64,000 bases of DNA from Pedobacter sp. SYP-B3415 (GCF_004138205.1 NZ_RXNQ01000005.1:1-64000), one strand, 5' to 3'. Positions 35,515 to 44,697 are shown, counted from the stretch's first letter. The notes: generated by a model from the sequence alone, not told the origin. Numbers and translations: made by a program.

Positions 35515-36339
35515 TTAGTTCCCCAGTGTGAAGGAAATGGCAATGTTATAACTTACACGTACCGGTTTACCATTCTGGATTCCAGGAATCCATTTTCTAC
35601 TTGCTTTTAATACCCGGATAGCTTCCTGATCGGTACCATAACCAAGGCCTTTGACAACCTTGATATCGGTCAGTGATCCGTCTTTTTCCACTACGAAAGA
35701 CATATTCACTTTACCCTGGATATTCTGCTCAGACGCCTGCGGCGGATATTTGATCGCATCGCCCAGGTACTTATAGAAGGCAGGCAGGCCTCCCGGATAT
35801 TCCGGGTTTTTCTCGATGGACGAGAAGGCATATACCGTGTTATCTTCTACAACCGCAGCCTGTTTCGGACCTTCGCCAACAGGAACATTGATGTTCACAT
35901 CAGCGGTAGGGTCACCGGCAATGGTTTTCTGACCAGGATCGGCTTTCTTTAAATCCTCGACAGTTGGCGGCTCTTCGTCACGCACCTGCTCGTCGGGTTT
36001 AACAACGGGCGGCGGGAACTTCACCTGGTCTGTTCTTGGAGGCGGAGGCTCTACCGGTGGCGGCGGAGGTGTCTCCGGGTTTACGGGTGGTGGCGGCGCC
36101 ACAACCACTTCTGTTTGCTTTAGCACTTCATCGTCTTCTGGCAACGAACCTTTGATCAGTGAATAGATCTTCGGAGCGAAAAACAGCAGGACAAATGCGG
36201 CTGAAGCGAAGAGCAGGGACTTGGTTGTGTTGGCAGCATTCGTTTTACGCAGCTCGTAAGCTCCATAACTCTTATTCTTTGTAGCAAACACAACATCCAG
36301 CCACTCTCTCTTGAAAATATCTAACTTCGAACCAAACAT
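35515..36339 (-). CDS. tonB: TonB energy transducer
   Basis: Carries energy from the ExbB-ExbD motor to outer-membrane receptors. The 274 residues have a cytoplasmic N terminus of about 45 residues (a longer tail than in E. coli TonB), one membrane helix (LLFASAAFVLLFFAPKIYSL), a proline-rich spacer (VVVAPPPPVNPETPPPPP and repeats) and a C-terminal TonB domain (EYPGGLPAFYKYLGDAIKYP ... SYNIAISFTL). It lies between exbD and the small membrane protein gene. Confidence 0.93.
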   Translation of the reverse strand: MFGSKLDIFKREWLDVVFATKNKSYGAYELRKTNAANTTKSLLFASAAFVLLFFAPKIYSLIKGSLPEDDEVLKQTEVVVAPPPPVNPETPPPPPVEPPPPRTDQVKFPPPVVKPDEQVRDEEPPTVEDLKKADPGQKTIAGDPTADVNINVPVGEGPKQAAVVEDNTVYAFSSIEKNPEYPGGLPAFYKYLGDAIKYPPQASEQNIQGKVNMSFVVEKDGSLTDIKVVKGLGYGTDQEAIRVLKASRKWIPGIQNGKPVRVSYNIAISFTLGN

Positions 36340-36358
36340 AGCTTTATGTTATTTTTTG

Positions 36359-36913
36359 TTATAAAATACCTGCTTTTTTCATGAAGTCCTTTTCACCTTC
36401 AAGAAGGTTTTTAGGATCGTCATCGATCGCCGGTGCAGTTTTAATTTTGGCAATGGCCAACTCGTCCATGATGTCTACAAAGTTTTTGTAGTTTGCACCT
36501 TCAGTTGGTTTGATCACTACGGTCAGCTGTCTCTTCGGGTCGTTGCCGTACATATCAGTAACCTTCTTTTTGTTGTCGAGAAGCGCCTGGCGGATGTCTC
36601 CGAAGCCCACAATGTTAGGCTCAGATTTTCCCGCTTCGCCCATGTACCAGGCAATCTTGTCGTTTTTACCGAGAAGAATCGTCATGGCTGTTGAGGCACG
36701 AAGCTCAAGCTTGGTATCATTCTTCTCGTCTTTGTCAGGCTTGGCCACGTCCATGGCCTGTGGCTTAGACAGGGTAGTGGTGAGCATGAAGAAGGTAATC
36801 AGAAGGAAGGCCAGATCCACCATTGCAGTTAAATCTACACGGGTTGACTGTTTCTTACTTCTTACCTTGCCGCCTTTACCACCGCCGCCGCCGCCGGTAT
36901 TTAATTCTGCCAT
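36359..36913 (-). CDS. exbD: ExbD/TolR-family protein, second copy
   Basis: Motor subunit with a single N-terminal membrane helix, 184 residues. A glycine- and lysine-rich N-terminal tail precedes RVDLTAMVDLAFLLITFFML, which holds the conserved membrane aspartate. The C-terminal periplasmic domain follows. It lies 4 bases after the first exbD; Bacteroidota often carry two ExbD copies in tandem. Confidence 0.92.
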   Translation of the reverse strand: MAELNTGGGGGGKGGKVRSKKQSTRVDLTAMVDLAFLLITFFMLTTTLSKPQAMDVAKPDKDEKNDTKLELRASTAMTILLGKNDKIAWYMGEAGKSEPNIVGFGDIRQALLDNKKKVTDMYGNDPKRQLTVVIKPTEGANYKNFVDIMDELAIAKIKTAPAIDDDPKNLLEGEKDFMKKAGIL

Positions 36914-36917
36914 CTTC

Positions 36918-37535
36918 TTATTCTTTAGGGCTTCCTTCAGCCGAGGTAATTAAACTAAACTTATTCATTTTCTGCTTCTGAAGAATGTCTACGATCTTTC
37001 TGACCGCAGGATACTCTTCTTTAGCATCTCCTTTAATACTGATACGCATATCAGTATTATCGATTTCCTTAACAGCAACCCTTGACTGATAGATCCAGTT
37101 ATATAGCTGGTTGTCAACAGAATCAGTCGGAATTCCTGATTGGATACCAGACTTTTTGCGTTGCTCGCCATCCATATTGATAAACTGTTTCAGGTTACCC
37201 ATTGGTACACCAAATGAAGAAATCACTGAAAAACGCTCTTCCTCTTGCGGTGTAAATTTGATGCCGTATTTCTCGCCCATTAATTGAAGCGTACGTTTAC
37301 GGATCTTTGTACCTGCAACTTCAAAGAAAACTTTTCCCTGACCAATCGTTAACAAAGCGATGTCTGCATCGGGAACTTTGGTAATGATAGTCGATGAAGG
37401 TGTAGATACTTCCAAGGGTTCTGGCTGCCTTGACGTTGCCGTCAGGATGAAGAAAGTAAGCAGGAGGAAAGCCACGTCGCACATTGCGGTCATGTCTATC
37501 GCCGTACTCTTTCTTGGTATTTTAACTCTTGGCAT
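36918..37535 (-). CDS. exbD: ExbD/TolR-family protein, first copy
   Basis: ExbD-like protein of 205 residues. The membrane helix with conserved Asp reads AIDMTAMCDVAFLLLTFFIL, and the periplasmic part is longer than in its neighbour. It differs from the second copy, so the pair may form a mixed motor stator (inference). Confidence 0.92.
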   Translation of the reverse strand: MPRVKIPRKSTAIDMTAMCDVAFLLLTFFILTATSRQPEPLEVSTPSSTIITKVPDADIALLTIGQGKVFFEVAGTKIRKRTLQLMGEKYGIKFTPQEEERFSVISSFGVPMGNLKQFINMDGEQRKKSGIQSGIPTDSVDNQLYNWIYQSRVAVKEIDNTDMRISIKGDAKEEYPAVRKIVDILQKQKMNKFSLITSAEGSPKE

Positions 37536-37621
37536 AATATAAACTTGTTAGTGTTTTGAATGAATGATGTTCTTTTAACCGGTTTTCCATAAACCCGGCA
37601 AAACTTTTTTTACACTAATGA

Positions 37622-38449
37622 TTATTTATGCGTAGAAGCATAAGTCTGCACGATGCTGAAACCAGCTTCGTCAATGGCATAAGTCAGTTTGTCGATCTTC
37701 GAAGTAAAGATGTTGTACATGATAATGGCCAGGGTCGAAGTAGAGATACCGGTTGCAGTATTTACAAGGGCCTCAGAGATACCTGTTGCAAGTGCAGCCT
37801 GGTCAGGAGCACCTGAGTTAGCAAGACCGGCAAATGCACGGATCATACCTGTTACCGTACCCAACAGACCCATCAGTGTACCGATTGATACCAGGGTTGC
37901 AATTACAGTAAGGTTTTGCTCAAGCATAGGCATTTCAAGTGAAGTTGCTTCTTCGATGTCTTTCTGGATCGCTACAACTGATTGCTCAACATCCAGGTTG
38001 GTATCGGCTTCAACTTCACGGTATTTTTTAAGACCTGATTTGATTACGTTCGCAACAGAACCTTGTTGTTTATCGCACTCAGCCATTGCAGCTTCGATGT
38101 TGTTGGTGCTCAGGTTGCTTTGAACTTTTCTTACGAATGAGTCCAGGTTACCTTTTCCTGAAGCTTTACCAATAACGATAAACCGCTCAACAGAGAAAAC
38201 GATTACCATAAGTAACAGACCGATCAGGATCGGAACGATGAATCCACCTTTATAAGCCATTCCGAAGTAGTCACCAGTTTTTGGCAAATTTTCCGGGTTG
38301 TTGTCAATGAAGTGTTCAGGAGCGCCAAGTACGAATTTAAAGAGGAGAACCCCAATGATAATACAGATAGGAATAACCAAAGTAGCAAATAAATTAGAGG
38401 CCGAAGAGCTCTCTTTTTTAACTGTTGTAGGTTTTGGTGCGTTTGCCAT
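37622..38449 (-). CDS. exbB: MotA/TolQ/ExbB proton-channel protein
   Basis: Proton-channel subunit of 275 residues that energises TonB. It has an N-terminal extension with one helix (LFATLVIPICIIIGVLLFKF), a second helix near 75, and the C-terminal pair containing LVSIGTLMGLLGTVTGMIRA and TGISEALVNTATGI, which match the TolQ/ExbB channel signature. It is first in the operon. Its leader is unusually A-rich (38449-38500 on the minus strand), a composition known to favour translation in Bacteroidota, which lack strong Shine-Dalgarno use. Confidence 0.93.
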   Translation of the reverse strand: MANAPKPTTVKKESSSASNLFATLVIPICIIIGVLLFKFVLGAPEHFIDNNPENLPKTGDYFGMAYKGGFIVPILIGLLLMVIVFSVERFIVIGKASGKGNLDSFVRKVQSNLSTNNIEAAMAECDKQQGSVANVIKSGLKKYREVEADTNLDVEQSVVAIQKDIEEATSLEMPMLEQNLTVIATLVSIGTLMGLLGTVTGMIRAFAGLANSGAPDQAALATGISEALVNTATGISTSTLAIIMYNIFTSKIDKLTYAIDEAGFSIVQTYASTHK

Positions 38450-38545
38450 TTTTTTAATTTTTAGTTTTTAGTTTTTGTTTTTTTATTTTTTTAAATAGTG
38501 GATTGGTAATACACAACGTCAGCCCAGCTTGTTTTGTTGCGGAAA

Positions 38546-38574
38546 CAAATTTAAAATTTTGGTTTAAATTACAA
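38546..38574 (-). promoter_or_regulatory. Predicted promoter of the exbB-tonB operon
   Basis: The minus strand has TTG (38572-38574), 18 bases, then TAAATTTG (38546-38553), matching the Bacteroidota -33/-7 arrangement. The leader to the exbB ATG is about 90 bases. The rest of 38450-38842 holds the A-rich exbB leader and the pckA terminator; no gene is seen there. Confidence 0.6.
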
Positions 38575-38668
38575 ATTAAATTACAAAGAGACCCTCTGAC
38601 CGCTCTCTCCACACAAATTCATTCATCCGTCATCTTAAACATATCCCTGACTTAGCGAGGTGTACTAA

Positions 38669-38695
38669 CAAAAAATTGCCTCTTGGGGAGACAAT
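38669..38695 (-). terminator. Terminator of pckA
   Basis: On the minus strand ATTGTCTC and GAGGCAAT pair (one G-U wobble) with a five-base loop and are followed by six U. It lies about 150 bases past the pckA stop. Confidence 0.65.
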
Positions 38696-38842
38696 TCTTT
38701 CACAATAAAAACTAAAAAATAAATGATTTGCAAATTTTTGCATAAAAAAAACCTGTTTAAACCGCATTTAGCGCTTATATAAGCACATTTTTACAATTGC
38801 GCCCCTTGCACGTCAGTTTAACGTTTCTTTCCCGAACCTCGC

Positions 38843-40447
38843 TCAGCTTGCCCGTTCCGCTGCCGGAGCCTGCATGACTTTAGCCAGATCAGCCCCTGCA
38901 ACATCTTCAAACTGTTTGAAATTCGCTATGAAAGCTTCTGCAAGCTCATGGGCTTTCTGTTCATATGCGCCGGCGTCCTGCCAGGTCATTACCGGGTTAA
39001 GAAGTTCAGGCGGCACGCCGGGACAACTGACAGGCATTCGCAGACCGAACACAGGATGTACGTCAAAACCTACGTCTTCCAGCGCGCCCTGCATGACAGC
39101 GCGGATCATAGCCCTTGTATAGGCGAGTTTCATGCGGCTGCCCGTTCCATACGGCCCGCCAGACCAGCCGGTATTAATGAGCCAGGCCGACACACCCTGC
39201 GCCTCCATTTTTTCTCCGAGAAGTTTTGCATAGGTCACCGGGTGCAGCGGCAGGAAAGCCTTGCCATAACAAGCAGAAAATGTTGCCTGAGGCTCCAGTA
39301 TACCTGCTTCGGTTCCGGCCACTTTTGCTGTATACCCTGAAATAAAATGGAACATGGCCTGCCCCGCATCCAGCTTTGATATGGGCGGCAAGACACCAAA
39401 CGCATCTGCAGTAAGAAAAAAGATATGTTTCGGCAGCGGGGCTACCGATGGCATAGCCGCATTATTTATATAATGAATCGGATAGGCCACCCGGGTATTC
39501 TCCGTTTTTTCGATGTTCGTATAGTCTACCTGGCGGGTACCGGGAAAATAGTTTATATTTTCAAGGAGCGAGCCGAAACGAATGGCGCCAAAAATCTGCG
39601 GTTCATTTTCGGCCGAAAGGTTGATGCATTTGGCATAACAGCCTCCTTCGAAATTAAACACGCCGTGTTCTGACCAGCCGTGCTCATCATCGCCGATCAG
39701 CGCACGGTCTGCATCTGCAGAAAGTGTTGTTTTTCCCGTCCCTGACAATCCGAAAAAAAGCGCGGTATCGCCGTTTTGTCCGGTATTGGCTGAACAATGC
39801 ATAGACAAAATGTTCTTCTCTACCGGAAGCAGGAAGTTTAACACAGAAAATACACCCTTTTTAATCTCGCCGGTATAACCCGTACCACCGATCATGATCC
39901 GTTTCTTCGTAAAATCGATGATTGAAAAGTTTGATTGCCGGGTTCCGTCGCGCTCAGGGTCGGCCATAAAGCCGGGTGCAGCAACAATGGTCCATTCGGG
40001 CTTGATGGATTCATTGTCCTCCGGACGGAGAAACATATTATAGGCAAACAGATTCTGATACGCGGTCTCGGTAATTACCCGGATGCCTAAACGGAACTGC
40101 GCATCAGCGCAGGCAAAAGCATCACGCACAAATACAGTCTTGTTTTCAAGGTAATCAATCAGTCTTGCAAAAAGACGATCGGCCTTTTCCCCGTCAAAAG
40201 CGATGTTGATATCGCTCCACCAAACCAGGTCTCTGGTCAGGTCATCTGAAACAATAAAGCGATCTTTTGGCGAACGACCGGTAAAAGTGCCCGTATCTAT
40301 GGCAAGGGCGCCCGAATCGGCCAGCGTTCCTTCGTTTCTTTTGAGCGCAGCTTCGATCAGTTCGGCAGGGCTCAATTGGTAATAGACAGCTCCGGGGTTC
40401 AGATTTAAGTTGCTTAAATCCGGCCCTGTTACTTTGGCTTTCGTCAT
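38843..40447 (-). CDS. pckA: ATP-dependent phosphoenolpyruvate carboxykinase
   Basis: Converts oxaloacetate and ATP to phosphoenolpyruvate, the entry step of gluconeogenesis. The 534 residues are the usual length. Signatures are the P-loop GLSGTGKTTLSADADR, the kinase-1a region MHCSANTGQNGD, and GRSPKDRFIV near the N terminus. The enzyme is cytoplasmic. A -7 box lies 25 bases before the ATG and a terminator follows, so it is probably monocistronic. Confidence 0.97.
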   Translation of the reverse strand: MTKAKVTGPDLSNLNLNPGAVYYQLSPAELIEAALKRNEGTLADSGALAIDTGTFTGRSPKDRFIVSDDLTRDLVWWSDINIAFDGEKADRLFARLIDYLENKTVFVRDAFACADAQFRLGIRVITETAYQNLFAYNMFLRPEDNESIKPEWTIVAAPGFMADPERDGTRQSNFSIIDFTKKRIMIGGTGYTGEIKKGVFSVLNFLLPVEKNILSMHCSANTGQNGDTALFFGLSGTGKTTLSADADRALIGDDEHGWSEHGVFNFEGGCYAKCINLSAENEPQIFGAIRFGSLLENINYFPGTRQVDYTNIEKTENTRVAYPIHYINNAAMPSVAPLPKHIFFLTADAFGVLPPISKLDAGQAMFHFISGYTAKVAGTEAGILEPQATFSACYGKAFLPLHPVTYAKLLGEKMEAQGVSAWLINTGWSGGPYGTGSRMKLAYTRAMIRAVMQGALEDVGFDVHPVFGLRMPVSCPGVPPELLNPVMTWQDAGAYEQKAHELAEAFIANFKQFEDVAGADLAKVMQAPAAERAS

Positions 40448-40471
40448 GAGATGAATAATAAGTTAGTAGCG

Positions 40472-40479
40472 CAAAGGTA
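40472..40479 (-). promoter_or_regulatory. Predicted -7 promoter box of pckA
   Basis: The minus strand reads TACCTTTG, a full TAnnTTTG match and the same octamer as before bipA and ada, 25 bases before the pckA ATG. Confidence 0.5.
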
Positions 40480-40594
40480 ACAGATTCGTTGCGAATGAGC
40501 CGCTATATTTCCTGCTTTTTTAACTTATTGTGGCAATTACACTATGCCGTAACGACCTGAATATCAGAATAGTAAAACGATTAATGAAGGGTGA

Positions 40595-40942
40595 TCAGCC
40601 ACCGGCTTTTTTGGCTTTGAAGCCCTGATCATGCAGGATCTGCAGCACCTTATCGCGAAAGTCGCCCTGAACAATGATCTCACCGTCTTTGGCCGAGCCA
40701 CCTACGCCGCATTTACTTTTCAGCAGTTTACCCAAGGCCTGCAGGTCCTGGTCTGTGCCTCTGAAACCGGTGATCAGTGTAACCGCCTTGCCGCCGCGGT
40801 TTTTCCTGTCAAGCTGCACGCGAAGGTCCTGCTGGTTATTGGCCGGCGTCCCTTCTGCTTCTGGTGCGTCGAAGGTAAAATCGGGATCGGTAGAATACAT
40901 GATGCCGCCGAGGTCGCTAAGGCTGTTCTTTTTTGGTTTCAT
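40595..40942 (-). CDS. SUI1/YciH-type translation initiation factor
   Basis: A 115-residue protein of the eIF1/SUI1 (YciH) family, thought to bind the 30S subunit and influence start-site fidelity. The SUI1 domain covers the C-terminal two thirds, with LITGFRGTDQDLQALGKLLK and KCGVGGSAKDGEIIVQGD. The N-terminal 40 residues are variable. It lies 23 bases after the lipid kinase gene, with which it may be co-transcribed. Confidence 0.9.
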   Translation of the reverse strand: MKPKKNSLSDLGGIMYSTDPDFTFDAPEAEGTPANNQQDLRVQLDRKNRGGKAVTLITGFRGTDQDLQALGKLLKSKCGVGGSAKDGEIIVQGDFRDKVLQILHDQGFKAKKAGG

Positions 40943-40965
40943 GAAAACAAAGTTCGCTATATATA

Positions 40966-41859
40966 TTATAAGGTATAGGGAGGCACAATAATTTTTAATG
41001 ATGCGGGCTTAACCTTAATATGAAGGTCTTTGCCCATATAAAGTGGCTCGCCATCAATATGCACGGCCGCATCGCGATCGCGTTCGATCAGGATCTCCTG
41101 CCCGCTGATGATCTCGATGAGATCAGAGCGATGGGCCTGTTTCCTCAGCATGACCCAGGCTATTTCGGGCAGGCGCCGTAATGGAAAGGGCTTGATGATA
41201 CACACTTCAAGCTTTCCATCGGTTACGGATGCATGCGGTGCAATAAATACGTTGTTGCCATATTGAGATGAATTGGCAATGCTGATGGCAAAGGCCTCCC
41301 GTACATAAGATTTTCCATCTACGGTGATCCGGTAATGCCGGGATTCATAGCCGCCAATTTCTGCCAGGCCCTGTCTCAGGTATCCCAGCAGTCCCCTGCC
41401 TTTTTCTTCGGCAAACACAGAGCTCAAATGCGCATCGAACCCCATACCGGCCATATTAAAAAATACACGGTCATTGAATACGGCCGTATCAATGTCAAGC
41501 GTCTGGCCATTGTTCAGGTTTTGAATGGCCTTTTTCGGATCGAGCGGAATGTTTAAAAAGCGGGCCAGGCCGTTACCTGATCCGAGCGCAATAATACCTA
41601 GCGTCTTTCCGTGCTCCAGCACCTTTCCGGCAACCTCATTAATGGTACCGTCGCCGCCTACAGCAACCACAATGTCAAACTGTTTTCTCAGGGCTTCATC
41701 TGCGAGTTCGGCTGCATGCCCCCGCGATTCAGTAAAACGGAAATTCGGATTGTACCTGCCCTTATCAAGGTAACGGTCAATGAGTGCCGGTACGCGCGAT
41801 TTACGGGTACCGCCCGAGATAGGATTTATAATGAACAGGATATTAGTACGCTTCTGCAC
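40966..41859 (-). CDS. Diacylglycerol/lipid kinase family protein
   Basis: Lipid kinase of the DAGK/YegS type, 297 residues. It has the N-terminal FIINPISGG, the catalytic GGDGTINEVAGKV and GIIALGSGNGLARFLNIP. The C-terminal beta-rich domain includes AVHIDGEPLYMGK. The family phosphorylates diacylglycerol or related lipids at the inner membrane face; the exact substrate cannot be read from sequence. Confidence 0.92.
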   Translation of the reverse strand: MQKRTNILFIINPISGGTRKSRVPALIDRYLDKGRYNPNFRFTESRGHAAELADEALRKQFDIVVAVGGDGTINEVAGKVLEHGKTLGIIALGSGNGLARFLNIPLDPKKAIQNLNNGQTLDIDTAVFNDRVFFNMAGMGFDAHLSSVFAEEKGRGLLGYLRQGLAEIGGYESRHYRITVDGKSYVREAFAISIANSSQYGNNVFIAPHASVTDGKLEVCIIKPFPLRRLPEIAWVMLRKQAHRSDLIEIISGQEILIERDRDAAVHIDGEPLYMGKDLHIKVKPASLKIIVPPYTL

Positions 41860-41984
41860 GCTGATCTGAACTGGTTTTGCAAAATAATCTATAATTTTTC
41901 AATCTTCATCATGAACGGTGTCTGCAGCAACGCCTTCTCGGCTTTTTTACTTTTCAAAAACGGGATTTAAAATAAAAAATAACT

Positions 41985-41992
41985 TAACTTTG
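41985..41992 (+). promoter_or_regulatory. Predicted -7 promoter box of metK
   Basis: TAACTTTG matches TAnnTTTG. Transcription would begin just before the SAM-II-like aptamer at 42002, which is the position expected for a riboswitch leader. Confidence 0.6.
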
Positions 41993-42001
41993 TCGCGTTA
42001 A

Positions 42002-42068
42002 AGTGGACTGATTTGCTCAAACCATGAAAATGGCCGGATTGCAACCACGTAAAAAAAAGTGCTAATTT
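42002..42068 (+). ncRNA. Probable SAM-II riboswitch (SAM_alpha type) before metK
   Basis: The leader carries the ordered motifs of the SAM-II aptamer. These are P1 strand GTGG (42003-42006), CTGATTT (42008-42014), ATTGCAA (42038-42044), P1 partner CCAC (42045-42048), an A-rich linker starting GTAAAAA, and GCTAAT (42061-42066). The P2 pseudoknot can form between ATTGC (42038-42042) and GCTAAT with one bulged U. A small extra hairpin, CCAT-GAAA-ATGG (42022-42033), sits in loop 1, and two extra bases lie between P1 and TGATTT. It ends about 88 bases before the metK ATG, fitting feedback by S-adenosylmethionine on its own synthetase. The rest of 41860-42153 shows only the promoter and an A/T-rich leader. 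Confidence 0.75.
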
Positions 42069-42153
42069 ATCTTCACTTCTATTTACAGCCTGTTTTCCAG
42101 GATCAACACCCATTTTAATTAATTGTTTAGATTTCAAAATTTAATTATTTAAA

Positions 42154-43404
42154 ATGTCTTATTTTTTCACATCAGAGTCCGTTTCTGAAGGACACCCTGA
42201 TAAAATCGCCGACCAGATTTCAGATGCACTGATCGATAATTTCCTGGCTTTTGATGCAGATTCAAAGGTTGCCTGTGAGACGCTCGTAACAACCGGGCAG
42301 GTAATTCTTGCCGGCGAAGTGAAATCAAAAACATATCTCGACGTACAACAGATTGCCCGCGATGTGATCCGTAAAATCGGGTATACCAAAAGCGAATACA
42401 TGTTTGAGGCCAACTCATGCGGCATTCTTTCAGCCATTCATGAGCAGTCGCAAGACATTAACCAGGGTGTTGACCGCAGCAGCAAGGAGGACCAGGGAGC
42501 GGGCGACCAGGGCATGATGTTTGGTTACGCCACCAACGAAACCGACGATTACATGCCTTTGGCACTTGACCTTTCGCACAAATTGTTACAGGAACTGGCG
42601 GCGCTCAGACGGGAAAATAAAGAAATTACTTACCTGCGTCCGGATGCGAAATCGCAGGTGACACTGGAGTATGATGACAATAATAAACCGCACCGCATTG
42701 ATGCCATTGTTATTTCTACACAGCATGATGATTTTGATGAAGAGGCGGCCATGCTTGAGCGCATCAAAAAAGATCTTGTCGCGATCCTTATTCCGCGCAT
42801 TATTGGCAAGTACCCGCAGTATGCACACCTGTTCAATGATCAGATCGAATATCACATCAATCCGACCGGGAAATTTGTCATCGGCGGTCCGCATGGCGAC
42901 ACCGGCCTGACCGGCAGAAAAATCATTGTAGACACCTACGGTGGAAAAGGAGCGCACGGTGGTGGTGCATTCTCAGGTAAAGACCCGTCAAAAGTAGACC
43001 GTTCTGCTGCCTATGCAACGCGTCATATAGCTAAAAACCTCGTAGCTGCCGGTGTAGCGGACGAAGTCCTGGTACAGGTGAGTTATGCTATCGGTGTTGC
43101 CAAGCCAATGGGTATTTATATCAATACATATGGTACGGCAAAGGTTGAGAAATCTGACGGCGAGATTGCGCAGATTGTGTCTGATATATTCGACATGCGC
43201 CCTTATTTCATTGAGCAACGCCTTAAATTAAGAAACCCGATTTATAGCGAAACCGCAGCATACGGACACATGGGTCGTAAGCCGGAAACTGTAACTAAAA
43301 CTTTCAGAAGCCCGGGCGGCGAAGAAGTTTCGGTCGAGGTAGAATTGTTTACCTGGGAGAAGCTGGACTTCGTTGATCAGGTAAAAACAGCCTTCGGACT
43401 GTAA
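42154..43404 (+). CDS. metK: S-adenosylmethionine synthetase
   Basis: Makes S-adenosylmethionine from methionine and ATP. The 416 residues show all family signatures: [18 protein letters not shown] near the N terminus, [12 protein letters not shown] in the middle and [19 protein letters not shown]. The enzyme is cytoplasmic. It is preceded by a probable SAM-II riboswitch and followed by a strong terminator, so it forms a single-gene unit under feedback control. Confidence 0.98.
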   Translation: MSYFFTSESVSEGHPDKIADQISDALIDNFLAFDADSKVACETLVTTGQVILAGEVKSKTYLDVQQIARDVIRKIGYTKSEYMFEANSCGILSAIHEQSQDINQGVDRSSKEDQGAGDQGMMFGYATNETDDYMPLALDLSHKLLQELAALRRENKEITYLRPDAKSQVTLEYDDNNKPHRIDAIVISTQHDDFDEEAAMLERIKKDLVAILIPRIIGKYPQYAHLFNDQIEYHINPTGKFVIGGPHGDTGLTGRKIIVDTYGGKGAHGGGAFSGKDPSKVDRSAAYATRHIAKNLVAAGVADEVLVQVSYAIGVAKPMGIYINTYGTAKVEKSDGEIAQIVSDIFDMRPYFIEQRLKLRNPIYSETAAYGHMGRKPETVTKTFRSPGGEEVSVEVELFTWEKLDFVDQVKTAFGL

Positions 43405-43408
43405 AGAA

Positions 43409-43438
43409 AAAAAGCGCTGGACTGACCAGCGCTTTTTT
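43409..43438. terminator. Bidirectional terminator between metK and exbD
   Basis: AAAGCGCTGG and CCAGCGCTTT form a perfect 10-base stem with a five-base loop. An A-run lies on the left and a T-run on the right, so it can serve both metK and the convergent exbD gene. Confidence 0.9.
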
Positions 43439-43440
43439 AT

Positions 43441-43962
43441 TTATATCAGTTTCCTTTTGCGGAGCTCTTCTTTCTCTGATGCCGCCAGGGAATTGTCGGC
43501 ATCATCTATGACATACGTTTTAACGCCTGTTATTTTCAACTCGTCAAGTACATCAACCAGGTTTGCATAACGTGCGCCGTCTGAGGGCTTGACAATTACG
43601 ATCAGGTCTTTTTGTTTGTCCAGCAGCCTCTGCTTGTTTTTGAGGAGTACCGTGCGGATTGATTTAAAACTTGCCGTACCGGCTGTGCTTTTGCCTGTTT
43701 CACCCATGTACCACAGAATACCGTCCCGTCTGCCCAGTATCAGGGTCAGTGTTCTTGAGGCAGGATAATCGGCCCGGCCAGCTTCCGGAACAGGTCGGGC
43801 AACATCCATGGCCTGAAAGCGGGATAAACTTGTGGTTAGCATAAAAAAGGTAATAAGCAGGAAGGCCAGGTCTACCATTGCGGTCAGATCTGTTACCGGC
43901 GCATGTTTCTGAGTTCGCCTGCCGGCAGCCTTGCTGCCTTGCGGAATCTGGAGAGTTGCCAT
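43441..43962 (-). CDS. ExbD/TolR-family protein, third copy
   Basis: ExbD-like protein of 173 residues from the ATG at 43962 (MATLQIPQGSKAAGRR). A frame reaching 44019 adds an untypical N terminus. The membrane helix PVTDLTAMVDLAFLLITFFM holds the conserved Asp, followed by a periplasmic domain closest in wording to the second copy at 36359 (RTLTLILGRRDGILWYMGET compared with its ILLGKNDKIAWYMGE). No exbB or tonB is adjacent, so it probably joins the motor encoded elsewhere. Confidence 0.88.
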   Translation of the reverse strand: MATLQIPQGSKAAGRRTQKHAPVTDLTAMVDLAFLLITFFMLTTSLSRFQAMDVARPVPEAGRADYPASRTLTLILGRRDGILWYMGETGKSTAGTASFKSIRTVLLKNKQRLLDKQKDLIVIVKPSDGARYANLVDVLDELKITGVKTYVIDDADNSLAASEKEELRKRKLI

Positions 43963-44021
43963 AAGTTCTAAGTTTAAGACAGGATGGCAGGACATAGCCA
44001 GATTCCACAGGGCTGGCAAAA

Positions 44022-44549
44022 TTATTTTACAGCCTCAATTACGCCGCAGCCAATACGCGGGCCTGAGTTGCCGGTTGGTTGCGTCTTGTAATCATCCGTT
44101 CCGCCATGTACGATGATACCTCTGCCGATGATACTTTTTGCATCGCCGTCAGCAATACTCCAGCGGTCTGTGGTAACGGTAATTTCGCCCTGTCCTTTTG
44201 AATCAAGGTCAATGTTGCCTATATCGCCTGAATGGTAAGCAGCCGATCCCCATTTTCCATGCTCCTCTTTGGTAGGATTCCAATGCCCGTGTGCATTTTC
44301 GCCCATATTACCGCAGTCGCCGTGTTCATGGAAATGCACCGCAATCGTGCTGTCTGCCCTTTCAGCAAAATCAAAGCGCAGGTACATTTTGAACTTCCCG
44401 TCGCCGGCATCAAAAAATTTAGCAACGCCGATTACGCTCGATCCATCGCTCGTTTTGCTCAGGGTTGCTCTGGCCACCTCCTTGTCTTTTTTGTCGCACG
44501 AAGCCAGTCCGAGGCTGACGAACAGCGCAAACAACAGGTACTTTTTCAT
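44022..44549 (-). CDS. sodC: Cu/Zn superoxide dismutase family lipoprotein
   Basis: Dismutates superoxide in the periplasm using copper and zinc. The 175 residues begin with a lipoprotein signal (FVSLGLASC, Cys18). Metal-ligand motifs are HFHEHGDCGN, GHWNPTKEEHG, HSGDIGNID and GIIVHGGTDD, close to the SodC pattern. The C-terminal GNSGPRIGCGVI supplies the conserved arginine and disulfide cysteine. The active-site loop looks complete, so it is probably active. Confidence 0.9.
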   Translation of the reverse strand: MKKYLLFALFVSLGLASCDKKDKEVARATLSKTSDGSSVIGVAKFFDAGDGKFKMYLRFDFAERADSTIAVHFHEHGDCGNMGENAHGHWNPTKEEHGKWGSAAYHSGDIGNIDLDSKGQGEITVTTDRWSIADGDAKSIIGRGIIVHGGTDDYKTQPTGNSGPRIGCGVIEAVK

Positions 44550-44697
44550 AGTCTAATCTTTAAGTGTTTGTCGTAACAACAATCAGCCGCTGCTTTGGTT
44601 TTGCATCGGGCGCAGCCCCCCGCCGGTAAAAATACCCAAACTATTTATTCAGGTACTTGTTTAATCAGCAACTATACCACTAAACGAGGAAGCACCT

